Shown one piece after another: positions 1 to 9,700 of a DNA stretch of 64,000 bases. The notes below the pieces were generated by a model. That model was not told the DNA's origin and ran no database searches. It saw only the letters and a program-made list of their open reading frames with translations. Position numbers and translations under genes: made by a program. Each line of letters opens with the position of its first letter. Position 1 is the first letter of the stretch. Location of the stretch: NCBI RefSeq assembly GCF_003173595.1, contig NZ_QGNZ01000003.1, positions 682,001-746,000 on the forward strand, given 5' to 3'. Origin of the DNA: Pedobacter yonginensis (GTDB lineage Bacteria; Bacteroidota; Bacteroidia; Sphingobacteriales; Sphingobacteriaceae).

Positions 1-70
1 GAAAATAAGAAAGAAAACAAACATTAAACCCTTTCGTTTTAATTAAGTCATACTGTTAAAATTGTCCATT

Positions 71-1513
71 ATGAGCGCAAAAGATAACTTCTTAAAAGTA
101 AAGCATCTTTATAACCGTGCAGGCTTCGGCATCTCCTATCCCGATTTACAAAAACTCAGCAAAAAAAACATCAATAAAGTTGTAGATGGATTATTAAAAT
201 CTTCTAAAAACGACGACGACATCACGCTAGTTAATGGTGTAGAATCTAAACGTCAGTTATTAGCGCAAGCTGGCCTTTATTCAAAAAAAGATTTAACTGA
301 CGAGGAAAAGAAAATGCGCCAGGAAATTGTCCGTATGCAGAATGAAGTGAGTAGAGATTTGAACATTGGTTGGGTGAGCAAAATGATTAACACCGATGCG
401 CCATTAAGAGAGAAAATGACCCTTTTTTGGCATGGTCATTTCGCTTGTAGAAGCAACAACCCATACTTTGCGCAACAGTTAAATAACATCCAAAGAGCAC
501 ATGGATTAGGCAGCTTTAAAACCTTATTGGTTGAGGTTTCCAAATCTCCAGCCATGCTACAATACCTGAACAATCAACAAAATAGAAAAGGTAAGCCGAA
601 CGAAAATTTTGCCCGTGAGCTGATGGAACTGTTTACTTTGGGTAGAGGCAACTACAGCGAACAAGACATTAAAGAATCGGCCCGCTCTTTTACGGGCTGG
701 CAATATGATAGAGATGGATCATTTATATTTCGCCCCAATTTGCACGACGATGGTACAAAAACCTTCTTCGGAAAAATTGGAAATTTTCAAGGTGAAAATA
801 TCATCGATATCATTTTAGAAAAATCAGAAACCGCACAATTTATTGCCCGTAAAGTTTATAAGTTTTTTGTAAACGATAACCCAAACGAAACCCACGTAAA
901 AGAACTGGCAACACATTTTTATAACTCAAAATACGATATTTCTGCTTTGATGCAGAAGATGTTTACATCCGATTGGTTTTACGCTCCAGAAAATGTGGGC
1001 ACTAAAATTAAATCGCCTGCCGAATTTTTGGTGGGTTTAAGTCGCGAGTTTTATGTTACCTATAATAAACCACAAGTTTTAATTCAATTACAGAGTAGCT
1101 TAGGTCAGTATTTATTTAATCCGCCAAACGTTGCGGGCTGGCCAGGTGGACAAAGTTGGATTGATAGCTCCTCTTTAATGCTGCGCATGCGTATTCCATC
1201 TTTAGTTTTAAACGATGGCGAAATTGATTTTAGTGGCAAAGCCGATCCTGAAGATGAAGCTGTAATTGCCTTAAGCCGAGCTGGCACCAACAATGCTAAT
1301 GCCAGCAATAAACCAAAATCTTACGTAAATGCCAATGCAAATTGGCCTAAATTTTTAGATACATTACCTAAAGGTTTAACCCCTTTAGAATTGACGGAAT
1401 TTTTACTACAGCCTAAGTTAAACGATAAGATTATTAAAATGGTGAGCGATAATAAAGGATTAAGAAGCACCTCGGTAGAAATTACCAGCATGCCAGAATA
1501 TCAACTTTGTTAG
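71..1513 (+). CDS. DUF1800 domain-containing protein
   Basis: The protein has about 480 residues and matches the DUF1800 family: an N-terminal HLYNRAGFG-like motif near residue 15, a central FWHGHF segment, and the NENFARELMELFTLG stretch near residue 190. The ATG at 71 is preferred over the in-frame TTG at 62, because family members begin shortly before the NRAGFG motif. No clear signal peptide is visible. The function is unknown. DUF1800 genes are regularly paired with a DUF1501 gene, as here with 24 bases between them, so the two products probably act together in one operon. Family call is firm; role is not. Confidence 0.9.
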   Translation: MSAKDNFLKVKHLYNRAGFGISYPDLQKLSKKNINKVVDGLLKSSKNDDDITLVNGVESKRQLLAQAGLYSKKDLTDEEKKMRQEIVRMQNEVSRDLNIGWVSKMINTDAPLREKMTLFWHGHFACRSNNPYFAQQLNNIQRAHGLGSFKTLLVEVSKSPAMLQYLNNQQNRKGKPNENFARELMELFTLGRGNYSEQDIKESARSFTGWQYDRDGSFIFRPNLHDDGTKTFFGKIGNFQGENIIDIILEKSETAQFIARKVYKFFVNDNPNETHVKELATHFYNSKYDISALMQKMFTSDWFYAPENVGTKIKSPAEFLVGLSREFYVTYNKPQVLIQLQSSLGQYLFNPPNVAGWPGGQSWIDSSSLMLRMRIPSLVLNDGEIDFSGKADPEDEAVIALSRAGTNNANASNKPKSYVNANANWPKFLDTLPKGLTPLELTEFLLQPKLNDKIIKMVSDNKGLRSTSVEITSMPEYQLC

Positions 1514-1537
1514 TGCTATTCAATAAAACATCACAAA

Positions 1538-2737
1538 ATGAACAGAAGAAATTTTTTAAGAAATACAGGTTTTGTTGCGGCGGGTTCTTTATTTGTGCCT
1601 GCATTTATGAAACCGCTAGAAGCGATGGCTTTAGACGAGTTAAGCCTATATAAAAATTTGGTTGTGGTACAACTTTCTGGTGGTAATGATGGCCTAAACA
1701 CCGTAGTTCCATTCGGTAATGATATTTATTATCAAAAGCGAAAAAGCATTGCCATACAGCCAAACCAAGTAATTAAACTAAATGATATGCAGGGCTTAAA
1801 CCCAAATATGGCTGCCTTGCAAGAAATTTATGACCAAGGTTGGATGACCATTATTAATGATGTGGGCTACCCAAATCCAGATCGTTCGCATTTCCGATCG
1901 ATGGATATTTGGCAAACTGGAAGCGACAGTAATCAGTTTCTATCAACTGGATGGATTGGCAGATACTTAGATAGCAATTGCCAAACCTGCAAATTTCCAT
2001 ACACGGCCATTGAGGTTGATGATTCTTTGTCGCTTGCGCTGAAAGGACAAAGCAAAAAAGGGATTGCCTTGAAAGACCCAAATGCACTGTTCCGCAACAC
2101 GAACGATCCATTTTTCAAATCGATGATTCAGAATGATAAAGATCATTTAGACGAGGATAATTTAGGTTACTTGTATAAAACGATGATCGAAACTTCATCG
2201 TCGGCACAATACATCCAAAACACCTCAAAAATTTATCAATCAAAAGCCACATATCCAGCAACAGGTTTTTCAAATCAGCTTAAAACAGTTTCTAAGTTCA
2301 TTTCTTCTGGACTTAAAACCAGAGTGTATTATGTTTCGCTTAGTGGTTTTGATACACATGTTAACCAAACCAACCAGCAAGGTAATTTGCTGAAACAGTA
2401 CAGCGAAGGGATGGCTGCTTTCTTGAAAGATTTAAAATCTAACAATAAACTGGAAGATACATTGGTAATTACCTTTTCTGAATTTGGCCGTAGAGTAGAG
2501 CAAAATGCAAGCAACGGCACCGACCATGGTACTGCAAATAATATGTTTGTGTTTGGGGGCAGACTCAAGAAAAAAGGAATTTTCAATGCTGCTCCGAACC
2601 TAAGCGATTTGGATACGGGAGATTTAAAATATCAACTAGATTTTAGGCAGGTTTACGGAACTATTTTGGATAAATGGCTGGATGTAAACAATGCTGATAT
2701 TTTAAATAAGAAATTTAATACACTGGATTTTATTTAA
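1538..2737 (+). CDS. DUF1501 domain-containing exported protein
   Basis: This 399-residue protein belongs to the DUF1501 family, which is distantly related to alkaline phosphatase/sulfatase folds. It opens with an RRNFLRNTGF-type leader followed by a hydrophobic stretch, consistent with twin-arginine export. The early GGNDGLNTVVPF motif (near residue 48) and the later TFSEFGRR and DHG residues (about 305-330) are family hallmarks. It directly follows the DUF1800 gene and is probably cotranscribed with it. The substrate and activity of this pair are unknown; periplasmic or surface location is inferred from the leader. Confidence 0.9.
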   Translation: MNRRNFLRNTGFVAAGSLFVPAFMKPLEAMALDELSLYKNLVVVQLSGGNDGLNTVVPFGNDIYYQKRKSIAIQPNQVIKLNDMQGLNPNMAALQEIYDQGWMTIINDVGYPNPDRSHFRSMDIWQTGSDSNQFLSTGWIGRYLDSNCQTCKFPYTAIEVDDSLSLALKGQSKKGIALKDPNALFRNTNDPFFKSMIQNDKDHLDEDNLGYLYKTMIETSSSAQYIQNTSKIYQSKATYPATGFSNQLKTVSKFISSGLKTRVYYVSLSGFDTHVNQTNQQGNLLKQYSEGMAAFLKDLKSNNKLEDTLVITFSEFGRRVEQNASNGTDHGTANNMFVFGGRLKKKGIFNAAPNLSDLDTGDLKYQLDFRQVYGTILDKWLDVNNADILNKKFNTLDFI

Positions 2738-2745
2738 TTTTTACC

Positions 2746-2966
2746 CCTTGTTGGCTGGCTCGCCAAGCATACAAGGTTGTGTGAATCTGTCGGTTGGTGA
2801 GGCACTGACTGATATCTAAAATAATGCATTAACGGGTTGGTTAGAAACCAAAGAATAGTGAAGGGTTTCTGACCACCCAACGCATTAATGAACCGCACCA
2901 AAGCATTGCTGCAATTGCTTTCCAAATTTTTATTCTGAAGAGCATTAATTGGTTGGTGTATCAACA
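2746..2966. repeat. Cluster of imperfect palindromes containing GGTTGG
   Basis: The gap between the DUF1501 gene and the next gene holds no credible ORF but several inverted repeats. The first is 2746-2776, with outer arms CCTTGT/ACAAGG and inner TTGGC/GCCAA. The second is near 2782-2818, with ATCTGTCGGT facing ACTGACTGAT. The third is 2826-2889, whose 24- and 27-base arms start CATTAACGGGTTGG and end CCAACGCATTAATG. A fourth partial unit follows near 2943-2966 (GCATTAATTGGTTGGTG). The GGTTGG core recurs in three of them, so this looks like a small intergenic palindromic repeat cluster that may also end transcription of the upstream operon. Confidence 0.5.
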
Positions 2967-2979
2967 AGGATTTTACAGG

Positions 2980-3195
2980 TTAGAATCTCTTGTTTTTTCC
3001 CCAAACTAAATAAATAATCGATCCCAAAAATGGGGCAAAAAGAATAATAATAAACCAAAGAACTTTTACCGTGAAACCCATTGTTGTGTTTCTGGAAATA
3101 TGAAATAATGCGGCCAAAATTAAGGCCAACCAAAGGACAGCCGCAATGATGATAACAATGGCTATTTGACTACTTTCTACTTGTGCTACTAACAT
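2980..3195 (-). CDS. PLDc_N-type small membrane protein
   Basis: The product is 71 residues with two predicted membrane helices (about residues 9-31 and 44-65). Its pattern matches the phospholipase D nuclease N-terminal (PLDc_N) family: ALFHISRN between the helices and a second helix beginning TVKVLWFIIILFAPFLGSIIYLVWG. Only this membrane module is present; no HKD catalytic domain follows, as is usual for the short bacterial members. It lies 14 bases downstream of the ABC exporter gene on the same strand and is probably cotranscribed with it. The function of stand-alone PLDc_N proteins is not known. Confidence 0.8.
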   Translation of the reverse strand: MLVAQVESSQIAIVIIIAAVLWLALILAALFHISRNTTMGFTVKVLWFIIILFAPFLGSIIYLVWGKNKRF

Positions 3196-3209
3196 ATTAA
3201 AAGCTTTTT

Positions 3210-4964
3210 TTAAGCTTCAACAATTCTTTCGCCGATTTGTTGGCGCCACATGGCTTGATACAAACCATTTTGTGCTATAAGTTCTTCGTGACTACCATTT
3301 TCGATGATGTGACCTTTTTCTAAAACGTAAATGGTATCGGCATGCTTGATGGTAGATAACCGGTGCGCTATTAAAATGGTGATGTGGTCAGTCAAATCAG
3401 ATACTGAACGAATGGTTTTGGTAATTTCTTCTTCTGTAATAGAATCTAATGAAGAGGTTGCTTCATCAAAAACCAAAATATCGGGTTGACGTAAAAGGGC
3501 TCTAGCTATCGATAAACGTTGTTTCTCACCACCGGAAACTTTTACGCCACCTTCTCCTATTAAAGAGTCTAAACCTTTATCGGCCCGCGCCAATAAGGTT
3601 TGGCAAGCAGCTTGGTTTAAAACTTTATAGCATTCTTCATCGGTTGCATTTGGGTTCACAAACAGCAAGTTTTCTCTTATTGTTCCAGAAAAGAGCTGAG
3701 TATCTTGAGTTACAAAACCAATCCTTTCTCGTAGGGCATCTAAGTCAATGTCGTTACTGGGATTTCCATTATATAAAATCTCACCATCTTTAGCAGGGTA
3801 AAGGCCAACCAAAAGTTTAACCAGTGTAGATTTTCCAGATCCTGATGGGCCTACAAAAGCAATGGTTTGTCCGTTGCGGGTTTCAAACGAGATATTTTCT
3901 AACGCATTTCTATTCGCCGTAAGGTGTTTAAAGCTTACCGATTTAAAAGTCAGTTCTTTAATTTTCGCTATCGAGATTGGATTTGCAGGCTTTTTATCAA
4001 TAGGTGTGCTTAAAATCTTTTTAAAATTGCCTAAAGAAACTTCTGCCTCTCTCCAAACCAAAATTACATTACCCAATTCTTGAAGCGGACCAAAAAGGAA
4101 GAAGGAGTAAAACAGAAACGAGAAGTATTGTCCTGGGGAAATTGTGTTATCGAAAATAAGCAGCAACAGCACCACAATCATCGAGCTTCTCACTAAGTTT
4201 ACGGTTGTACCCTGAACGAAACTCATGCTGCGAACATATTTTACTTTTTTAAGTTCTAGGCCTAAAATTTTGTATGTGGTTTTATTTAGTCTTTCTATTT
4301 CCTGATCAGCCAAGCCCAAGCTTTTTACCAATTCTATGTTGCGTAAAGATTCGGTTGTAGAACCTGCTAAAGCAGTTGTTTCGCCAACAATAGAACGTTG
4401 AATGGTTTTAATTTTCCGACTTAAAAACCAACTGACAAAACTAATAATTGGAATGGCTGCAAAATACACTAGGGTTACTTTATAGCTAATGGAAACCGAA
4501 TAAACAATTACAAAAACCATCCCAATAAGACTCACAAATAGTACGCTGATGAAGGAGGTTATGAATTTTTCAGAATCGGTACGAACTTTCTGCAAAATAC
4601 CTAGAGTTTCGCCACTTCTCTGATCCTCAAATACTTGATATGGGAGTTTTAGGGAGTGCTGTAAGCCATCGGCATACATTTTTGCGCCAACCTTTTGTAC
4701 AATAACACTGGTAAAATAATCTTGAAAGTTTTTTGCAATTCTAGAAACCATGGCTGCACCGATGGCCAAGCCTATAAAGCCCAAAGCGCCCCAAATGTAG
4801 GCACTTTTGCTGGTAAAGGCACTGCGCTTATTGATGTATAAATCTAAGATGCGTCCTGTAAAATAAGGATCCATTAAAGAAAAACCGATGTTTATGCCTG
4901 CAAGAAGTAGCGCTAAAGCCACAATCCACTTGTGCCCCTTCAGGTAATTGAGTAATACGTTCAT
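3210..4964 (-). CDS. ABC exporter, fused permease and ATPase
   Basis: This 584-residue protein has an N-terminal six-helix exporter domain (about 1-310) and a C-terminal nucleotide-binding domain. Walker A reads GPSGSGKST near residue 370, the signature is VSGGEKQRLSIARALL near 480, Walker B is DILVFDEATSSLDS, and the H-loop sits in IAHRLST. It is a half-transporter expected to work as a homodimer in the inner membrane, like MsbA or multidrug exporters. The substrate cannot be told from sequence. The small PLDc_N gene follows it closely. A second exporter of the same general class lies in the glycan locus at 34.5 kb, but its context differs. Confidence 0.93.
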   Translation of the reverse strand: MNVLLNYLKGHKWIVALALLLAGINIGFSLMDPYFTGRILDLYINKRSAFTSKSAYIWGALGFIGLAIGAAMVSRIAKNFQDYFTSVIVQKVGAKMYADGLQHSLKLPYQVFEDQRSGETLGILQKVRTDSEKFITSFISVLFVSLIGMVFVIVYSVSISYKVTLVYFAAIPIISFVSWFLSRKIKTIQRSIVGETTALAGSTTESLRNIELVKSLGLADQEIERLNKTTYKILGLELKKVKYVRSMSFVQGTTVNLVRSSMIVVLLLLIFDNTISPGQYFSFLFYSFFLFGPLQELGNVILVWREAEVSLGNFKKILSTPIDKKPANPISIAKIKELTFKSVSFKHLTANRNALENISFETRNGQTIAFVGPSGSGKSTLVKLLVGLYPAKDGEILYNGNPSNDIDLDALRERIGFVTQDTQLFSGTIRENLLFVNPNATDEECYKVLNQAACQTLLARADKGLDSLIGEGGVKVSGGEKQRLSIARALLRQPDILVFDEATSSLDSITEEEITKTIRSVSDLTDHITILIAHRLSTIKHADTIYVLEKGHIIENGSHEELIAQNGLYQAMWRQQIGERIVEA

Positions 4965-4993
4965 TAAAGTTTTGTTGTTTGATTTACAAACAT

Positions 4994-5031
4994 AAAAAAA
5001 GGGAACGGATAAAATTCCATTCCCTTTTTTT
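4994..5031 (-). terminator. Intrinsic terminator downstream of the Oar-like receptor
   Basis: The arms AAAAAAAGGGAA and TTCCCTTTTTTT are complementary around a short loop and give a U-run on either strand. The hairpin lies between the 3' end of the receptor gene at 5063 and the start of the ABC exporter. It most likely ends the receptor transcript and insulates the exporter gene. Confidence 0.75.
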
Positions 5032-5062
5032 ATGACTTTAAGCTAAGATACTTAGCTGAATT

Positions 5063-8000
5063 CTAAAAGCCGTAACGTAAGCCAATTTGCATTTGCCACG
5101 GATTACCCGATGGGGTTACAACCCCTGAGTTATTTACGCGATAGGTAAAGGCTTTTGCGGTATTATCAAAACCAGAAACGGCATATAGCGCTTGGTTACC
5201 TAGCGTTTCATTTACGCCCCACTTTTTATTTAATAGGTTACCTAGATTGAAAATATCTCCAGAAAGTTCAATGCTATGTTTTTTGGCGAACTTAAATTTT
5301 TTGCTCACTCTTAAATCTACTATTCCGAAGAAATCGTTGATCCCACCATTACGTTGTGCAATTTGTCCAGAATATTTTGTGATGTAATCTTTTAAGCTCT
5401 GGCTGGCATCAGGATTATCTAACAAAGTTTGTAAACCTGTACGGATATTTGCTGGAATGCTGGTGTTGTATCGGTCGAAAATGAAAGCCAAATCGTTTGT
5501 GGTAACGAAATCGCCATTGATATTACCACCGGCTAATAAGCTGTATCGGGTACCACCAATTCCAGAATATCTAACCCCCACAGTTACGCCATAAAAGGTT
5601 GGTAATGTTCCGTAAATAACCACTTTGGTTCTGAAATGATTATCAGAATAGGTGATGTTGCTTAAATTTCTAGGGTCATCTTTAACAGGAAGAGATAGGG
5701 TTGCCGAGTTGGCTACGTTACCATTGTATGAGGTGTTATCTTTTGTATCGTTCCAGGTGTAGCTGGCAGAAATTTCTCCATCTCTAAAATAGTTCCAGGT
5801 TGCATCTAAAACCACAGCAAACTGATTTACCTTACCTTGACTGTTCAACTCCAGTACACGCCCGAATTTGTTGCTTATTCTACCTGTTTTCCAATCGGCT
5901 ACACCGTTAGCCGCATTAACCGTTGGCACAAAAACACCCCTATTGTCTTCATTTGGAAGCGTGAAAAAAGGATTGGCAACCATATTTCGATCTACGTACA
6001 TATAGTTGTGTCGGCCCAATGTTGCATAGCCCGTAATACCTACTTTTAATTTATCTGTAATTAACTTACTGTAAGATAGGTTGGCTTTATAAACCACTGG
6101 TATTTTAGCATCTGCCGCATAAGTGTTTATAGTTGGCAATTGCAATTCGGTTAAACTTGGAGTTGCAACTGTACCATTTCTATATCCAATAAAATTTGGG
6201 GTGGGTACATCTGCACCGAAAACATCGACTGTTGCTAGGTGCTTACCATCAAAAGTTAAGTTATTTATGGTTACATAATTGTTCACGTCCGAGCCAAAAA
6301 TACCGGCACCAAAGCGCACAAAATCGGTGCGATTTTCATTAATATCCCAGTTTAATTGAACTCTTGGTTGAACCAAAAATTGCTTTAATTCATTATCGGT
6401 TCTCACACCTAGCTCATCAAATAAGGTTTGATTTAAAGGCGATTTTGGATAAGAACTATAATCTAAACGTAAGCCGGCAATAATTTCTAAACCCTTTGCC
6501 AATTTGGTTTGCATTTGTCCGTAAATGGCTGTGTTCCAAATGCCCGCTTTAACGGTTGGATCTGCAACCAAAGGTACTTCACGGTAGAATCTATTGGCAA
6601 TTAGGTTGTTAAAATTTTGCACGGATGAAATGGCTGTTCCCGTATTGGTGTACTCAAATCTACCGTTTACTTCACTACCGTAAAGCGATTTGGCATTGGT
6701 GTACATTACATCAAGTCCGAAGGTATATTTCACCTTATCTGTATTGTAGTAAAAGTTATCTACCAACTGAAAAACATTGTTGGTAAACCCTTCTTGCCCA
6801 AAGCGGTGTCCTCCAATTTGGATGGCAGTTGCAGCAGTTGTTCCATCAGATAGAGTTGAAGGAATATTGCCAACAATTGCTCTCGGAATTGCACCTGTTA
6901 ACTGGTCGTTCTGTGTACTGGCCTGAAAGGTATATAGATGTTGAAACTTTAACTCGTTAGTTACTTTGCTGTTTATGGTCGAACGTAAGGTTGCCAGTAA
7001 ACTGTTATCAACGTTTTTGTCATTGCCATAGCTTTCATAAAAGTTTATGGCAGTGTTGTCGGTTAAGCCCAACGGATTTCTATCATTGGTATAATTATCG
7101 CGAATGGTTAATAAATTGCTATTGTTGATTTGCCAATCTAAACGGGCAAAGGCAGCATCCGATCCTCGCTTCTTTTGAAAAGATCCATACTGAGGTGAAT
7201 TTGCCACTCCGTATTTGGTTTGCGCAATGGATAGAAAGTTGGCCAGTGTTGTGTTTGTAATTCTGAATCTAGCTTCATCTGCAGGACCATTGATATCGGC
7301 TATGATTAGCGGGCGAGAATCTTTTTGATGATCCCAACCAACAAAATAGTGTAATTTATCTTTAATGATTGGTCCGCCCAAAGTAAATCCGTATTGATAG
7401 GTAGAGAAATCATTATCTCGTTTAACCCCTCTAATATCATATCTACTGGCCAACCAATCTGCACGACCATAACCGAAGGCGCTCCCGCTCAAGGTGTTTG
7501 TTCCCGATTTTGTAACTGCACTTACGGTACCACCGCCTGCTCTTCCGTAAGTAACATCGTATTGGTTGGTTACCACTTTAAATTCGCGAACGGCCTCAAT
7601 AGAAATTGAATAGGGTGCACCGCTTCTGCTGGTTGTAGAACCCGCAGAAGTTGGGTTTTTAGCGTTCATCCCATCAATGGTGTAGTTTGTTGATGAACCA
7701 AGCTGACCCGAAATCCCTCCACCTCTACTCAGCGGGGATAAATCCATCAAGTTGGAAAAGTTACGGCCATTTACCGGCAGTTGGTTCATGGTTTTGGCTG
7801 ATATTTCTGTAGAGGCGCCAAAGTTTTGGACTTTATTTTTTAAAGAAGAGCTTGTTACCTCAACGGCATCTAGGCTCTGGGCAGCTTCTTGCATTTTGAT
7901 GTTTACTTTTACAACATCACCTTGGTTCAGCATAAAGCCTGTTCGGTTTTGTTCTCCGAAGCCGATGTAGGCTGCTTTTACGGTGTAAGGCCCGCCTAAT

Positions 8001-8218
8001 GGAAGCTCTTTAAAGATGTATTCTCCGTTAGAATTGGTTGATGTTTTTGTTGTAAAACCAGTTGATTCGTTTCGAATTTGAACCGACACCCCCGGTACGG
8101 CTTTCTTACCTTCATCTGTAATTGTTCCAGATATGGATGCCTGAGTGGTTTGTGCAAGTACCGAGTTACTGGTAAAACACAACATGAGCAATAATGCTGT
8201 AAGTAAATTTTTCATCAT
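5063..8218 (-). CDS. Oar-like TonB-dependent outer membrane receptor
   Basis: The product has 1051 residues. A signal peptide (1-22, ending VLAQ) is followed by a carboxypeptidase-regulatory-like beta-sandwich (about 26-110, ISGTITDEGKKAVPGVSVQIRN), a plug domain with the NGRNFSNLMDLSP and YTIDGMNAKNP motifs (about 140-195), and a large beta-barrel ending in the aromatic outer-membrane sorting signal LRYGF. This is the Oar/SusC-related architecture for TonB-driven uptake or surface protein handling. No SusD partner lies beside it, so polysaccharide uptake is not indicated. It is flanked by terminators and looks monocistronic. The substrate is unknown. Confidence 0.9.
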   Translation of the reverse strand: MMKNLLTALLLMLCFTSNSVLAQTTQASISGTITDEGKKAVPGVSVQIRNESTGFTTKTSTNSNGEYIFKELPLGGPYTVKAAYIGFGEQNRTGFMLNQGDVVKVNIKMQEAAQSLDAVEVTSSSLKNKVQNFGASTEISAKTMNQLPVNGRNFSNLMDLSPLSRGGGISGQLGSSTNYTIDGMNAKNPTSAGSTTSRSGAPYSISIEAVREFKVVTNQYDVTYGRAGGGTVSAVTKSGTNTLSGSAFGYGRADWLASRYDIRGVKRDNDFSTYQYGFTLGGPIIKDKLHYFVGWDHQKDSRPLIIADINGPADEARFRITNTTLANFLSIAQTKYGVANSPQYGSFQKKRGSDAAFARLDWQINNSNLLTIRDNYTNDRNPLGLTDNTAINFYESYGNDKNVDNSLLATLRSTINSKVTNELKFQHLYTFQASTQNDQLTGAIPRAIVGNIPSTLSDGTTAATAIQIGGHRFGQEGFTNNVFQLVDNFYYNTDKVKYTFGLDVMYTNAKSLYGSEVNGRFEYTNTGTAISSVQNFNNLIANRFYREVPLVADPTVKAGIWNTAIYGQMQTKLAKGLEIIAGLRLDYSSYPKSPLNQTLFDELGVRTDNELKQFLVQPRVQLNWDINENRTDFVRFGAGIFGSDVNNYVTINNLTFDGKHLATVDVFGADVPTPNFIGYRNGTVATPSLTELQLPTINTYAADAKIPVVYKANLSYSKLITDKLKVGITGYATLGRHNYMYVDRNMVANPFFTLPNEDNRGVFVPTVNAANGVADWKTGRISNKFGRVLELNSQGKVNQFAVVLDATWNYFRDGEISASYTWNDTKDNTSYNGNVANSATLSLPVKDDPRNLSNITYSDNHFRTKVVIYGTLPTFYGVTVGVRYSGIGGTRYSLLAGGNINGDFVTTNDLAFIFDRYNTSIPANIRTGLQTLLDNPDASQSLKDYITKYSGQIAQRNGGINDFFGIVDLRVSKKFKFAKKHSIELSGDIFNLGNLLNKKWGVNETLGNQALYAVSGFDNTAKAFTYRVNNSGVVTPSGNPWQMQIGLRYGF

Positions 8219-8339
8219 GATCAGTTATTTGTTTTGATTTCTGACCGCAAAGATGTTGCTATAGTATTAACTGAAATTTGCTTTTATATTATGAAAAAGG
8301 TGTAAAATACGTCGTTTTTGAACCCATGTTAAAATAAAA

Positions 8340-8367
8340 AACGGCCAATAAATTAATATTGACCGTT
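8340..8367 (-). terminator. Intrinsic terminator after the amidohydrolase operon
   Basis: Read on the minus strand, AACGGTCAATA pairs with TATTGGCCGTT (11 pairs, one G-U) around a 6-base loop, followed directly by TTTTTATTTT. It sits 22 bases past the stop codon of the downstream amidohydrolase gene and fits a Rho-independent terminator for that operon. Confidence 0.8.
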
Positions 8368-8388
8368 TGATATTAAGCCTTTGTTAAG

Positions 8389-9699
8389 CTATTTTTTTTC
8401 GGCGGAGTATTTATCGCTGAATTTCTTGTCGAGTTGCTTGTGTAAATTATCCAAGTTAATATCTCTACCTTGAATGAAAGCCTGCTCAACCTTATTTGTT
8501 CTCATATCTAAAGCATCACCAGCAGAAATAAAGAAGGTTGCATCTTTTCCCGTTTCGATACTACCAGTAGTTTTATCAATGCCCATTGCTTTTGCAGCAT
8601 TTAAGGTAATGGTAGATAGGGCTTTCTCCTTATCTAAGCCCCAAGCGGTAACCGTACCCGCCATAAACGGAAGGTTGCGTTGTTGCCAATAGCCATCTAT
8701 ACTTAAAACAACATTTAGGCCAGCATTCGCTAAAACTGCGGCATTTTTATAAGGCATGTTTACATCATCATCAATGTTATTTGGCAGTGCATGAGGTTGT
8801 TTCACCACTAAAGTGATGTTGTTTTCTTTCAAGAAATCAACAATTAGATAAGCCTCATCAGCGCCCGTAATTACAGGACTGATGCCGAATTTCTTACCAA
8901 AATTTACCGCAGCAACAATATCCTTCTGACTTTCTGCTGCGATAAACAACTTTTCATCACCAGAGAAAACTCTTTTCATAGCTTCAAAGCGAGTATTAAT
9001 CACTTCAGGTTTTCCCATTTCCGAGTAGGCCTTTGCCTCAGCAAAAAAAGTCGTGAGTTGGGCAATCGCCGCCTGAGTACGCTCTGCCAATGCTTCCGGC
9101 GAAGTTTGGGCTCTTCCGAAACCCCCGAAGCCACCTCTAAAACGTGGTGTAACCGGCCAAGTCATGTGCATGGCATCATCTTTTCTTAAAGCAGCATCCT
9201 CCCAGTTCCATGCATCTAACTGCACCACAGATGAGCTTCCAGAAACCGTTCCACCTTGTGGGGTAGGCTGCGCCATCAAAACGCCATTGCTTCTTAACGT
9301 TGCGGGAACTTTCGAATCGGTGTTATAAGCCACAATAGAACGGATGTGCGAATTAAAATCTCCAATTTCTTGAAAATCCAACGTCGCTTTCACCGCATCA
9401 ATCTCTACTAAACCCAAATTGGTTGTGGCTGCAATTAAGCCCGGGTAAATGTGCTTGCCTGTAGCGTTAATTCTTACCACATCATCTTGTGGCACCTGCC
9501 CATCGGCCCTTACCGAAATAATTTTTCCGTTGCCAAAAAGGAGGGTACCGTTTTCGATAACCGTTCCATTTCCAACATGTATGGTTGCACCCGTTATGGC
9601 GATGGTTTTGCTTTGCTTTGGTGCTGGCGATATATTTGCTTGGGCAAAACACATCAGGCTAGTTGCCGATAATGCCAGACTGAATAGGTAATTTTTCAT
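8389..9699 (-). CDS. Exported amidohydrolase-like protein lacking the metal site
   Basis: The 436-residue product has a signal peptide (ending MCFAQ) and the amidohydrolase scaffold: the small beta-domain (AITGATIHVGNGTVIENG) and the C-terminal LNAAKAMGIDKTTGSIETGKDA region. The HxH metal motif normally found after the PGL(I/V)D strand is replaced by YPGLIAATTNLGL, and no later conserved metal-binding His or Asp is evident. It is therefore probably a pseudoenzyme. ATG 9699 is preferred over ATG 9711, because it gives a clean signal peptide and lies just past the stop of the upstream gene. It resembles the N-terminal half of the upstream 1009-residue protein, and the two are likely coexpressed partners. 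Confidence 0.85.
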   Translation of the reverse strand: MKNYLFSLALSATSLMCFAQANISPAPKQSKTIAITGATIHVGNGTVIENGTLLFGNGKIISVRADGQVPQDDVVRINATGKHIYPGLIAATTNLGLVEIDAVKATLDFQEIGDFNSHIRSIVAYNTDSKVPATLRSNGVLMAQPTPQGGTVSGSSSVVQLDAWNWEDAALRKDDAMHMTWPVTPRFRGGFGGFGRAQTSPEALAERTQAAIAQLTTFFAEAKAYSEMGKPEVINTRFEAMKRVFSGDEKLFIAAESQKDIVAAVNFGKKFGISPVITGADEAYLIVDFLKENNITLVVKQPHALPNNIDDDVNMPYKNAAVLANAGLNVVLSIDGYWQQRNLPFMAGTVTAWGLDKEKALSTITLNAAKAMGIDKTTGSIETGKDATFFISAGDALDMRTNKVEQAFIQGRDINLDNLHKQLDKKFSDKYSAEKK

Positions 9700-9700
9700 G

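Noticed and set aside
1105..1308. Antisense frame inside the DUF1800 gene
   Set aside because: It lies wholly within a well-supported gene on the other strand and has no family motif.
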